From: Beroe ovata
Lineage: Eukaryota; Ctenophora; Nuda; Beroida; Beroidae
Direction of reading: 5' to 3'
Length of the DNA stretch: 17,407 nucleotides
Assembly: GCA_946803715.1 (NCBI GenBank)
Contig: CAMPET010000083.1
Span: 1 to 17,407 of the forward strand
Under the pieces are notes generated by a model that saw nothing but the letters and a program-made list of their open reading frames with translations, was not told the origin of the DNA and did not search any database. The position numbers and the translations under genes are program-made. This document shows, piece after piece, positions 5,401 to 15,681 of the stretch; position 1 is the stretch's first letter, and every line of letters starts with the position of its first letter.

Positions 5401-8400
5401 ATGTATCAGACAGTGAGATTCATGAGATCTGGCAAAGATCTGTTTCACAACAGACAGATGAGAGAATGAATTTGGAAAAACTTGATGCCTTGAAATGCAG
5501 TTGTAAATGTGCTTGTCACCTCTTCCGGAATGGACAAGTTTCTGAAGAAACTCCTTGTCAAGGTTTGCAAGTATTGAAATCATGAACAATGTTCAAAGGT
5601 AATTATGTGCTTATCAAATAATTGAAGATGAAGTAAGGCAGTATTTCACTTCAGTTTGCTGTGTGGACAGCATTGAAATGTCAAGTTCTGTGTCAGACAT
5701 GATCTCTTTATCAAGACCATCTGCATCAGCCAGAACAAGTCGACATCTTTCAAATGGTTGGTGATATTTCAACATGGATTTTATTACTTTATTTTATAAC
5801 TTTTATTTTATTACTTTATTTTGATTCTTGAGAACTAGAATTATTTTTTATCCAGGTAGTAACACTAACAAGATAACGACACCTCCCAACTCTATTGTAT
5901 CAGAGAACTATTCTGATGAGGTAGGATGTTTAAGTTTCAACATAACTCTATGTTGTACAATCAATATTTCATCACACAACATTCTCACTTGATAGACAAA
6001 GAATGTTTGCTCTCACAAGATCTTTGGCATGTGTCAATATTTCTGTACAATATAAAGATATCAAGTGTCTGTTACATGACACCTTCCACTTTAATGAGGT
6101 GTAAAATTCATCAGTAAATTCTCCATGTATGAAGAGAGAGCCATGTGTCATTTCCATATGTTGACCGTCATAAAGTTAATAGAGTCAGATAACAAGATAG
6201 TGCAGTCAATATATGTTAATTCATAGATATGCAAAAGTGTTTTTCTCCAGTTTTCATGAAATAGCCTAAAATGTCTAAGAGTGGTCACTGTGGAAACAAT
6301 GGAATACTGCGAAAACTTAATTCCGTTTATAATCATCTACCAAATTCGAATATAATTTATCATATATGTTTACTCAGACCTACTGCTTCACAGACCTGTT
6401 GCTTCACAGTCAATACTCCAATAACCAATTTCATACTTGCTTAGTTTCGTACACCTGTTACATTGATGTATTATACTCATAAGGTACCCCCATGTACAAA
6501 TCACAACTTTTACTGCTTCGTGATTATCGCTAATTTCTTACCAGAACACACGAAATCAGTATTCAGTACCTCATATCCTTGACATGTAGCAAAATCTACC
6601 ATAAGTCCATAATATGTAGTTATGTGCTAGAGCCTAGAACATATGTTCTAGCACAGTAACTACCATATTATATTATGACTTGTACGATATGCATGTCAGG
6701 TAGCCCCCCAGGGAAGTGAGATAGGACCAAAATTTGATCGGCAATCGATTCATCGTCCAAAAATACAAAGGAGTCGATGGTATTTGCGAGGATATTGAAC
6801 GAAATGATTTTGTTCAAATTTATGATCTCAGTATTGGTAAAATTGAAGTGAGTGACTCCACACTTTTATACTCCTATTTCGAAGGTTTCTTACGAAGACT
6901 TTATAGGAAATTGTGACACTTATTTTCCACCAATTCATCTCTCCTACTCTCACACTACGAGTATCAACCCTCTTTACGATTGTGTCGAGTTCATTCGACA
7001 TTCTTGCCGTGAAACCACGCGCAAATCACGATTTCAAACCTGTGGGAAGCAAAGACTGCAAAAACACGAAAATAAGTGGCACACTTAATGAGTCGAAAAG
7101 TTTTTGTCGCCACGATGACTGGTTATATGTGTTTCTGGCCTATTTTTTGACAAAGAATCCGAATCTTTGAGAATTTTTGGGCTAGATGGTTGGGAAATCA
7201 GTGAAAATCCCAATTTTTGCTCAGATATGAAGTTTAAAATCGCATGACTAACAGCGCCTTAGGAGAGCGAGATAGGACCAAAATTCTATCGGGAATCGAT
7301 TCAGTGTCCAAAAATACATAGGAATCGATGGTATTTGTAGGGAAATTGACCAAAATGATTATCTTCGAATTTATGATCTCAGTATTGGTAAAAATTGAAG
7401 TGAGTGACTCCAAACTTTTATACTCCGATTTTGAAGGTCTCTTACGACGACTTTACAGGAACTTGTGGCACTTATTTTCCACCAAATCATCTGTCCTACT
7501 CTCACACTACAAGTATCAACCCTTGGAATTTTCGGGTGAGCTCATCGGGAAATCAGTGAAAATTTCAATTCCATCTCGGACAGTAAGTTTTTAGTCAGAT
7601 TATCTCTCAGGGAGGCGGTTATCTGACGGTAAAACATGGCATTCATTGCGAGTGTTCACCCCAATTTAACCTGGTATCTGTATTTTAGGTGATCTATCAG
7701 GTGATCACTACCCAATTTATCATTGCAGGTGATAGTGCTATCACAGAGCGGTACTCCTCCCTACCCTCCGACCAACATTCCGCCAACCTTGTGGAGTAGC
7801 CGTGGTCCTGACTGGATATGGGACTGGAATAGTCGCCCTGAGGCTTTCCCTCCCAAGGTATGTGTGACAGGTAGTAGATGACAACTGACAGGAAGGTGAC
7901 AATAGTGTTACAATTTGAAAATTTTGTTTTGCTTGAATTGTGTTACAGTTGTTTATGAGAGGTATTTGACAGTTGTATGACAGATGAAGTAGAATGACAG
8001 TGAATTCAGACATCTTAAGTGACAGTCAATATATTACAATGCATTCTAGTGTAATTCTCGGTAACATTGAAGTGATGTACAATGTACCTATGCATGCTCG
8101 TGTATCTCACTGTAAAACATGATATGAACTCGACCGGGCAATCTTGTTTCGTAAGAAGTAATCTTAGAAATGAGTTTCATTTCCGGCTTACCTGTGATAA
8201 TGATGATTGAAGTTCCAAGAGCAATTTAATCTCATCTCAATATCGACTCCATTCTTCAAGATATTGTGGCATGAATTTACGATAGTGCTCCATGTATAAA
8301 GGGCTGACTTGAAACCCACTGGCAAAAATGTAGACGTACCCAAATTCCGGAAAAAGAATGAGGATTCATTTGAGAGTAACCGAAGATTATTGCGCCCTGC

Positions 8401-9731
8401 AGCTATGCCATTCACAAATTCCTCTCCATGCATATTGCATATTTTCTTGATACATGCGCTATACATGCGATATGATCATATGACCGATATATAATCGATA
8501 TTTAATAATCAATGTGTGATGTTACATTGCATGATTACATACTACCTGTACTACCATCATCACAAGTATAGCTGTGATTAGATACGAGGCTAGACATTTG
8601 ATCGGTGGATAATTGATGATTGATTAGTACAGACACCACTCAGGCATTGTACAACAGTAGTACATGGTGTATATTGGATTTAGTGAGTCAACAGAACGAT
8701 TTCTTTGTTTTGTTGGCCAAGATATCGCTAAATGTTAATAGTTATACGTGATTTTGTAATTGAACTAGGAATTTAAATCCTAGATAATATATGAAGGAAT
8801 ATACAGCAATGAGATAAACATATTAAGCAACGAAAATTCAACCTCTGACCCTTCTAACAACTCGGAATTTAAGGGGTGAACTATCTCCGGATATCCCGTC
8901 TGGTATCAAATTAAATGATATCGCGGAAATTGGGAGCTCTGGGGCACGGGAACTCGGAATTTAAAACGATTTTGATTTAATTTCGTTTCAGGGTTGGCCC
9001 ATTGATGCATCACCTGATGATTTTCCTGGGGAAGAATCTGCGTTCACAAGAATCACTATTTCAGGTAAATTGACTACATTTTGGGATTGGTTTTTGTTAT
9101 TGCCATTTTTGCAATTTTGCGCCATTTTGCGCTTAAGTTACAATGTTTTGAACACTAATGAGTGGCAATAAACGTAGCGCGCGAACACATATCCATGCAA
9201 CTAGTTGTAGCACGCGCGTTTTTATTCTGCGCATTGTGCTTTGCGTCTCTCTCAATGATGTTTATTTACTGTCAAAACAGAAGCGATTTACATCATAGTG
9301 TATTTAAATTAAGATTTAAAATCGTGTCGATACATAGCAAAATGAACATCACATTAATCACGAGTTAGCGAAAGAAGACAGTCACATGCTTGCCTATGAT
9401 CGCATTGAGCTGTGTTTAAACAAAAACTTTGGTGTCTATCAGCTTGCTTCCACAGTAACTATCAAAATATCGAACAAACTAAAACTCTTAAGGGTTGTCA
9501 AGGACCTGTAAACTGCAGCACAGAAACCCTTATCATCTACACAGAGATCTAACAAAATAAGCCTAGTATAACTATTATTCCCTTTTTGTTAATTGCACGA
9601 TACATTAAATTATACATTCAATTATACACTGGTGATATTTAATCTCTATTTTCTCATCAGGTTTGATATGTTCCCATATCATTGTACTAATTCTGGGTAT
9701 TTACATCGGGCGACGAATGAAGAATTCCTGA
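5304..9731 (+). CDS. BNIP3: BNIP3/NIX-like mitophagy receptor
   Basis: Six exons join in phase: 5304-5562, 5655-5756, 5856-5920, 7729-7857, 8992-9064 and 9661-9731, giving 699 bases and 232 residues (human BNIP3L has 219). Residues 170-180 read DWIWDWNSRPE and are followed by PPK, the family signature. Residues 211-226 form the C-terminal anchor with SH (214-215) and GIYIG (222-226), followed by RR and a short tail. Family members insert in the outer mitochondrial membrane, dimerise through this helix and recruit LC3/GABARAP. A candidate LC3-interacting motif is FSIL at residues 6-9 (inference). Oddities: a cysteine cluster at 65-89, no basic KHPKR-like segment between PPK and the anchor, and valine and isoleucine where human BNIP3 has Ala176 and Gly178. 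The start at 5304 has a good Kozak context. Confidence 0.88.
6609..6671 (+). other. 63-base hairpin in BNIP3-like intron 3
   Basis: The arms pair as ATAATATG/CATATTAT, TAGTTA/TAACTA and TGTGCTAGA/TCTAGCACA, about 23 base pairs broken only by two single-base bulges, with a loop of about 15 bases. The top also contains the 18-base palindrome CTAGAACATATGTTCTAG. Size and shape resemble a miRNA precursor, but a small palindromic transposon is equally possible. Confidence 0.6.
6711..7261. repeat. First copy of a diverged tandem duplication
   Basis: It starts GGGAAGTGAGATAGGACC. Positions 6711-6970 match 7262-7522 at roughly 80-85% by eye, and 7167-7234 match 7523-7591 more weakly. The roughly 200 bases between these blocks are absent from the second copy. 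Open frames in both copies do not share a preserved protein, so it is treated as non-coding. Confidence 0.75.
7262..7594. repeat. Second copy of the diverged tandem duplication
   Basis: It begins GGAGAGCGAGATAGGACC directly where the first copy ends, so the two are head to tail. It lacks the internal segment found at about 6971-7166. Confidence 0.75.
7858..8991 (+). other. Intron 4 of the BNIP3-like gene (1134 bases)
   Basis: It opens with GTATGT after the PPK codons and ends TTCGTTTCAG, phase 0. Its first 170 bases hold a cluster of TGACAG motifs. The 14-mer AACTCGGAATTTAA occurs twice near the 3' end (8859-8872 and 8951-8964). No further exon is apparent, although the protein is shorter here than its relatives. 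Confidence 0.75.
7865..8025 (+). promoter_or_regulatory. TGACAG motif cluster (candidate TALE-homeodomain sites)
   Basis: TGACAG occurs at 7865, 7886, 7967, 7978, 7995 and 8020, with two further TGACA at 7879 and 7897, all on the same strand. TGACAG is the core recognised by Meis/TGIF-type homeodomains (established). Spacing is irregular, which argues against a simple tandem repeat. Confidence 0.35.
9065..9660 (+). other. Intron 5 of the BNIP3-like gene (596 bases)
   Basis: It begins GTAAAT and ends TTTTCTCATCAG, joining phase 1 to phase 1 and restoring a glycine at the start of the membrane anchor. A 68-residue open frame (9162-9368) shows no family resemblance. TTTTGCGC occurs twice near 9115-9131. 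Nothing else is seen. Confidence 0.75.
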
Positions 9732-9770
9732 TCCTTCGCTCCTCATTATCAGAGATCAGCCGACAGTCAA

Positions 9771-9929
9771 TAGAGAGATTGGTATTTTTGGGGAGGGGTC
9801 ACTAATGATTTTGAAAACGTGTCAACATTTCCTGGTTTTCATAATTGGTTGTATATCTGTTCTCAATGGTCAATTGCTGTTACGTGACTGAGAAAATTTG
9901 TGACCTCTCCCCAATTATATCGTTCTCTA
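9771..9929. mobile_element. MITE-like inverted repeat in the BNIP3-like 3' UTR
   Basis: The two ends form an imperfect inverted repeat of about 29 bases (23 of 29 paired). The best part is TTGGGGAGGGGTCAC at 9788-9802 against GTGACCTCTCCCCAA at 9900-9914, one mismatch. TA flanks both ends (9771-9772, 9928-9929), as in Tc1/mariner-type MITEs. There is no coding capacity. It starts 40 bases after the BNIP3 stop, so transcripts probably contain it. Confidence 0.5.
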
Positions 9930-10030
9930 TACTTCTGGAAATGATTTGAGATCTAAAGACATAATATTCATTGTAACTACTCCAGATTCTTTTCGTTCAT
10001 TGTATTTGAAATGTGGACAGGATATTCGAT

Positions 10031-10036
10031 AATAAA
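10031..10036 (+). terminator. Candidate poly(A) signal of the BNIP3-like gene
   Basis: AATAAA within GATAATAAAGTATT lies 300 bases after the TGA at 9729-9731, followed by a T-rich stretch. It is the first exact hexamer I noticed downstream of the stop. Confidence 0.45.
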
Positions 10037-12669
10037 GTATTATTTTAGGGTCGTTTTAATATCGAAAATCTAAGGGAAGAATATTTTAAAAGTTTTGTTC
10101 ACTGTATAAAAGCTGGCTTAAATATCTATCTGTTATTGATATTGATATGATCAGTAAATTTGGGATTGTTTTAGTCAGAAATGGGCTTGCGAATCTTAGA
10201 TGCGCCGAATTTCACCCCTGGAATCATCATTATTCAGGGGGTACTAATTTCCACGTATACAGAGTCCTTCAGTCTCTTGAGTGACGTAGAAATTCGCTGC
10301 TAAAAATAGTTTTAATTAATCCCAGGTACAATTTCCAACATTTTCCACATTAAAGCATCGTCAAGTTAAAATATTCTTCTATGTTTATGTGTGTCGTGTA
10401 GAAATGTAATATTGGATTTATTTCATTTACCTCTCGCCTGGGATTTGAAATTGATGAAATCGAATCTCAGCAACCTGTCATACACTCAAAATACTTAAAC
10501 AGTCCGATAATCGGTTTTAATCTTCGATTAGCTCCGGAATTTTTTTAAATTCCACCATATTTTCATATAGGATTGAGTATGGAACCTGCTCTCTAAATGG
10601 TATCTGGAAATGGGCACAGTGGAGATCCAGACATACCGATAATGGTGAGTGTTGAGCGTAAATGTATATCCGTTTTCAACATCTGCCATCTGGTTCCAAT
10701 TTTTGGACATATCCCATGATCCAAGTCAGAACATTTTATCTGGTATTGTCGTGACAGGCGTGTTTCATGAGCTATAGTTTGAAATATGGTAAACTTTCCT
10801 GATATTGAATATCCTACATTTTCACGCGAGGTTGAATCGGATTACCCAGGGTTTTTCAACTTGCTGCCATCGCTATGAAACAATCAATGGTGCAGTTCAT
10901 TCACGAAACCATATATGTTGTAACAAGCAGATTTTCTACCGATAATTGACTGCGAAGCTCACATAATGCACCAGAGGAAATTGTAACTGTTTGTCGTGGT
11001 TAACTCTCAGTTTAACCGCCCCCCCCCCCGATTTTCTTCACTCTGATCGCCTCCACGCAATAGTCTCTAATTACCATCACAAGAGTAATTAGCACAGAGA
11101 TCAGTTTCACAAGCGGACTCTATTATATAATCGTGAACTCTAACCATACACAACCTGTATAATCGTGATATATTATATTTGTACCGGTATATATGATTAT
11201 AGACCCCCCCTCTATCTGAGTACCACTAAAATCATATTCTCCTCTCCCTCGCTCATGCATGATGGTTCACCGACTCGCTGTCTCTCATAGTATATAATTC
11301 TACTACTCCTTATTCTACTTATCGTTAAACTCAGTTCCTCCATGTTTGCAGGGGTTGGAACCCCGCTGCCAGTTTAAATGCGCTTCCTCACTTCACATGG
11401 GCTTACATCTGATCAAGAATATATAATGACGTGTTTTTGCGTTAAGTTAACTGGTTTCGCGGTTACTAGGATGCACAGCAAGGCTAATTCATGAGTCACG
11501 ATGTATCGGTTATTTTCCCACTTTTAGTTAATCGATTGCGAATCATGGATCAACTTCGGCCGTTCTAGATATGTACTGCATATACTGTACAATGTACATA
11601 ACCATTTTACCCAAAATAAATGAGATTTGGTTGTTTCGGTCCGCGGCATCTACCGTTTTTTATCTCTATGATATGAGAAAGAACACGGCATTTTCGACAG
11701 ACTGTACCGCCACATCTCGTGTGAAAACACTAGCATTGATATCATAGCACTATTTCGCAGTGTAGGTAACAGTGAGAAGTATCAGTATTCTTCAGTGGAA
11801 GTATCCAGGTAGTTTATCACCCTCTCCTGATAATATGCGACGCATCTCTGGGGTGTGAGAATTGGGAGGTGAACACATCCTTTCAACTCCTTATAGTAGG
11901 GTGAAGTGAGACTAGTAATCTCTACTCACTCCGCTATCAATCACATCCTGGGAATTTTTGGTTTCGCAGTTGAAATGATAGCTATTCTGTTAACACGTAG
12001 CAAATCATCTTTGCTTGATGTGCTCTTCCAGAAATTTATCCTCATGGACAATTCTCGTTTGCAAAACCCCTAAGTTATGATTTGGCGTTTTTGTCCGATC
12101 AGCTCTCGCCGTTAGGTCCCACTAGGTTATTACAGACACAGTTTGGCCTCCCCCCCTAAACACCCCTTTCCACTTCAATGTAGTATGTATCAATACTCAG
12201 TAGCAGCAGAAGTTCTGATTTAAATGAATCCCCTTGCGTATTGTTAATGACACAGGCAAGACTAGTATCGTGACTCCTTCATAATAACCCTCGTCCTAAG
12301 GAGTCAATTCTGGTCATTGTTCACACGTATTGGATCCTATATTACAGATCACCGTGATATTCATAAGGGAGACTATAACTAAGGACTGACTAAGGGATGC
12401 TGACTAAGCACCCCAGAGAGTGTGTGAATTACGGCCCCTTCTTAATATCGTGCTGCAGGATTAGTATAGGGATTTGTGTCCCTCTGTGTGTAGCGTGATT
12501 TATGTTTCACTGAACGGATTGAAGTGAAACTACGCGTATCAGGTGAGCTGGGAAATTGGAAACTTATAAAATATCCCCGTTTATTTGAACTTATGTTGCT
12601 AAGTCATATGACTGTGGGATTCAACATTTAGGCAGTTTACTGTATGTTATACAGTAACCATACTTTATT

Positions 12670-12740
12670 TTGATTAGATATCAAACGATGTAGTTACATT
12701 ACTATTGTAACCATTTATTCGTTTGATTACCCTGAATCAA
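12670..12740. repeat. 71-base interrupted inverted repeat
   Basis: Three nested arms pair: TTGATT/AATCAA, ATCAAACGA/TCGTTTGAT and GTTACA/TGTAAC, separated by small unequal internal loops, with a 7-base apex. About 21 pairs in total. It could form a hairpin; there is no sign of a gene around it. Confidence 0.5.
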
Positions 12741-13522
12741 TCTACCTTTTGACGTTTATCGTGCTCGATTTGAAACCACCCGAAGTTCATTTCTACAGAG
12801 AATTTGCCACTCCTATTTTTGTATTTTTCAATCAATGAAAAGTCAAAATTTTGCAGTTATAGCCTCTCCCTCTATACAATCTTTTGCCCTGTAAAAATAT
12901 GTGCTCGCTTCGTGAAATAACTGAGCGGATAGTGTTAATGGAACCACTCGTGTGATGCATTGAACATTCATTCCATACCAAATTCCTGCTGTCACGAGAG
13001 CGACGCTTCAGAATTCCGAATTTCGAGCATATTGATGTATAATCTTAGAGATTCACTCACGAAACTACAAATTAGTTGACACTACAAAGTTGTTGAAATA
13101 AATTAGTTGAAACGGGTTATTTCTTCATTCTCCCGTACCACCTATAATGGTTTAATTAGCATAGCACGCGTTATATGTCAAATATTTCCTCAAATCCGCG
13201 TGTATGTTGAGTAATTTCTGACATTCCTAAATGCTTAAACTGCATCTCTCACACAGTTAAACCTTGTAACCATGTGGATTTCTATAATCTTCATCTACAA
13301 GAAATCACAAGATTATTCAAATTCCCGTCCTACTGTCTTTGCACTTGTTGATATTTCAATTTCCTGTTTTCCTTTCTCACATCCAGCTCCTGTTAAGGGG
13401 TACAGCCGACTTTTCCGTTCCCTATTTCTCTCCCCCTCACTCGTCAACAGCTGTCCAGTAGGACGTAATCAATTCTTTTGAAACGTTACGACTCTAACAA
13501 TATATTACCACTGTAATGAGGC

Positions 13523-13602
13523 CACGTGTCTGCACATGCCACAGGCTACGTGTTACCATGGTAACGTGATTACACTCTTGTAGCCATGGTCTTATGACGT
13601 CA
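13523..13602. promoter_or_regulatory. E-box, X-box and CRE cluster
   Basis: Within 80 bases lie CACGTG (13523-13528), the perfect palindrome GTTACCATGGTAAC (13552-13565) that matches the RFX X-box consensus, and the full CRE TGACGTCA (13595-13602). These are recognised by bHLH, RFX and CREB/ATF factors (established). No gene start can be recognised nearby, so it may be an enhancer, a distal promoter or coincidence. Confidence 0.4.
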
Positions 13603-13861
13603 TTGCTGCGATCCTGGAATGGTTTCTGTTACAAATTGTGGCCCTGCTCTACATGATTATGAACATCTTACACGGCTCTGACAAATGTACAGAGCCTATG
13701 GTTTTATGCAATGGTCATTTGTTGCCGCAAGGCCGATCACTCGGGGGGCTTTACCGAGAATTTCATTTGTCTTGTGATTACTCATTTCTGAACGTAGTAC
13801 GTTCATTGACACTTCCCGATTCGGTTGAATTGATAAGGTCGATGTTATATTTGAAATAAAT

Positions 13862-13946
13862 AGTGAAATGTGTAACCAGTGAAATGTGTGATCAGTGAAA
13901 GGTGTGACAGATGAAATGTGTGACCAGTGAAATGTGTGACCAGTGA
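13862..13946. repeat. 16-base minisatellite
   Basis: Five diverged copies of AGTGAAATGTGTGACC, 15 to 17 bases each. Frames crossing it on the minus strand give repeated HTFHWSH-type peptides and are artefacts. Confidence 0.85.
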
Positions 13947-14066
13947 GCACACCCAATATAAACCAGTCATCGCCACCGCTTTACAACACATAATATAGTG
14001 CAGTCGTATATTGTCGTATGTGTGTCCGACACTATCAGATCTATCCCTTATTAATGATCCGAAGGT

Positions 14067-14146
14067 TATATTGGACAGTTGTTAGCAATATTGGACAGTT
14101 GTTAGCAATATGGGACACTGGGACAGTTGGTAATATGGGACAGTTC
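14067..14146. repeat. 20-base minisatellite
   Basis: The unit ATATTGGACAGTTGTTAGCA is present twice almost exactly, followed by two shortened variants around TGGGACAGTT. It begins about 120 bases after the preceding minisatellite. Confidence 0.8.
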
Positions 14147-14485
14147 GTGTGGTACGATGGAAGTCAGTGCTATTTCCCTAATGAAGTTTATTAGCGACCC
14201 CACGTGTTATAGCGGTATGTGCTTTTGGTGAGGCGGGATATGAAGGTGTGCTTATTAGGATTGTGGACTTGGTGTGGGGATTCGTGGACTCAATACTCAA
14301 TGTCACACTGTCACTCTGTGACAGCTATGGTCTACGTTGAGAATTTGTGGCCAAATAGTTTCCTTGTATATGTTGTTTTCTATATTTCGTATGTTTATAC
14401 GTTGATAATCGCCACACCATCGAAAAAATGATGAGTGAAACATCTGCTGGCATGTATAAATACCATGATTCATATTTATTTGTCA

Positions 14486-14513
14486 TGTGTATGTGTGTGT
14501 GTGTTTATGTGTG
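14486..14513. repeat. TG microsatellite
   Basis: An imperfect TG run (TGTGTATGTGTGTGTGTG then TTTATGTGTG), flanked by GTCATG on the left and GACATG on the right. Confidence 0.85.
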
Positions 14514-15417
14514 ACATGTTCTCAACCTGTTTTAACCTTTTTAGACTAGCTGATTTTACTATAAAGTGACCTCAATCCTCATTGAGCACGCCTTTATTTG
14601 AATCGGTCATTGGATCCATTCTTCAGAAATACATATCTTGAAACGATACTCAATCTCATTAAAGTGTGTTGGATTGAATTTGGGCGTTATAAACCGAAAA
14701 TTCATTACAGTCTCGGTTGAGATTATAGCTCTCGCGGTGCACTCTGTTTCAAATGAGATTTTGATTGGAATTGTGATTGAAAAATGAACTTCTGGGTGAG
14801 ATTATTTGGTGCATATCGTACTTTGACATATTTATATGTGTCGCTTGTGTGCCAATCATGTCTCATGACATATTGTGAGTGAAGATACATCCACTTATTT
14901 GATCGCGATTTAGTAATCGAGTGAGAAACCGTGTCACGGCTAAATCGTAATTTATGATCATCACACCGTTCCCACTGTTAATTATTCAGAAAGCCGCGGT
15001 AGTCAGGGCTAAACTATTAATAATGCATTGTTCCCTTGGGACATGCAGGGCTAGCACACGTTTTATAGACTAGTGAATATCATAATCGCCTCACATAATA
15101 GATATCGAGATCTGCATGACTCTGCATAATGACCTGTATAATGGTATAATATAGCACCCATTTTATGTTATACTTATACCACACAATTATAGTAAGGAGT
15201 CCTGAGCACTTGGCATATATTATAGAGTTCACCAGTTAAGAGAAGTCTGTATAGGATGCAAGACCTAAGGAGTAGGGTGGGGATTGTGTGGTATATATCC
15301 ACCGTATGTTATACGGTATGTATTGTGCCCTACTCGGGGTGTCGTGTTGTTGCTCACGCCGTTTTCATTCGCCCCCGCCCCCAGTGCTTTCCTGTGAACT
15401 CGCTCATCATGATGCTC

Positions 15418-15466
15418 TACTTTTAGCAGTGGGGACTAACAATGTGAGTCCCCAATGCTAAAAGTA
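15418..15466. repeat. Strong hairpin, 20-base-pair stem
   Basis: Arms TACTTTTAGCAGTGGGGACT (15418-15437) and AGTCCCCAATGCTAAAAGTA (15447-15466) pair with one mismatch around a 9-base loop. This is far beyond chance for the window. A miRNA-like precursor, a miniature palindromic element or a structured transcript are all possible. Confidence 0.6.
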
Positions 15467-15640
15467 ATGCGCGCGTCCGAATAAATTTGTGTTAATGCGG
15501 TGACTAATAATCCCTGCGTTAATACTACTCGACATCATTTGTCGGGGAAATTTCAGCTAATGCTGTAGCAACATGTTAAAGCAACATTAGCAACATGTTC
15601 TGTGTTGCTGTTGCCCTCAATTATGTTTGAATATAATATA

Positions 15641-15681
15641 TATTTACCAAGCAATGTGAATCTAATATTGCTTGGTAAATA
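15641..15681. repeat. Perfect hairpin, 15-base-pair stem
   Basis: Arms TATTTACCAAGCAAT (15641-15655) and ATTGCTTGGTAAATA (15667-15681) pair perfectly around an 11-base loop. It lies 175 bases downstream of another strong hairpin. The stem is too short for a usual miRNA precursor. Confidence 0.6.

Larger units (their letters stand above)
5921..7728 (+). other. Intron 3 of the BNIP3-like gene (1808 bases)
   Basis: Phase 0 on both sides. It starts with GTAGGA and ends CATTGCAG. From 5921 to about 6600 I see only AT-rich sequence and a two-copy 16-base repeat (6375-6406). The rest holds a hairpin (6609-6671) and a diverged tandem duplication (6711-7594). Two earlier AG|GTGAT sites at 7688 and 7700 mimic the real acceptor but put exon 4 out of frame. 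Confidence 0.8.

Noticed and set aside
10105-10112. TATAAAAG as a promoter TATA box
   Set aside because: No gene start follows and the motif is frequent in AT-rich sequence.
12493-12535. Hairpin GTTTCACT/AGTGAAAC with outer GCGT/ACGC pairs
   Set aside because: An 8-pair stem is expected about once by chance in a tract this size, so it was not listed as a feature.
13272-13859. Two plus-strand open frames of about 70 codons downstream of the X-box region
   Set aside because: No family motif, no splice partners and composition like the surrounding non-coding DNA.
14219-14431. 70-codon frame with a hydrophobic C-terminal half
   Set aside because: Short, starts in repeat-flanking DNA and shows no conserved pattern; hydrophobic runs arise easily in T-rich DNA.
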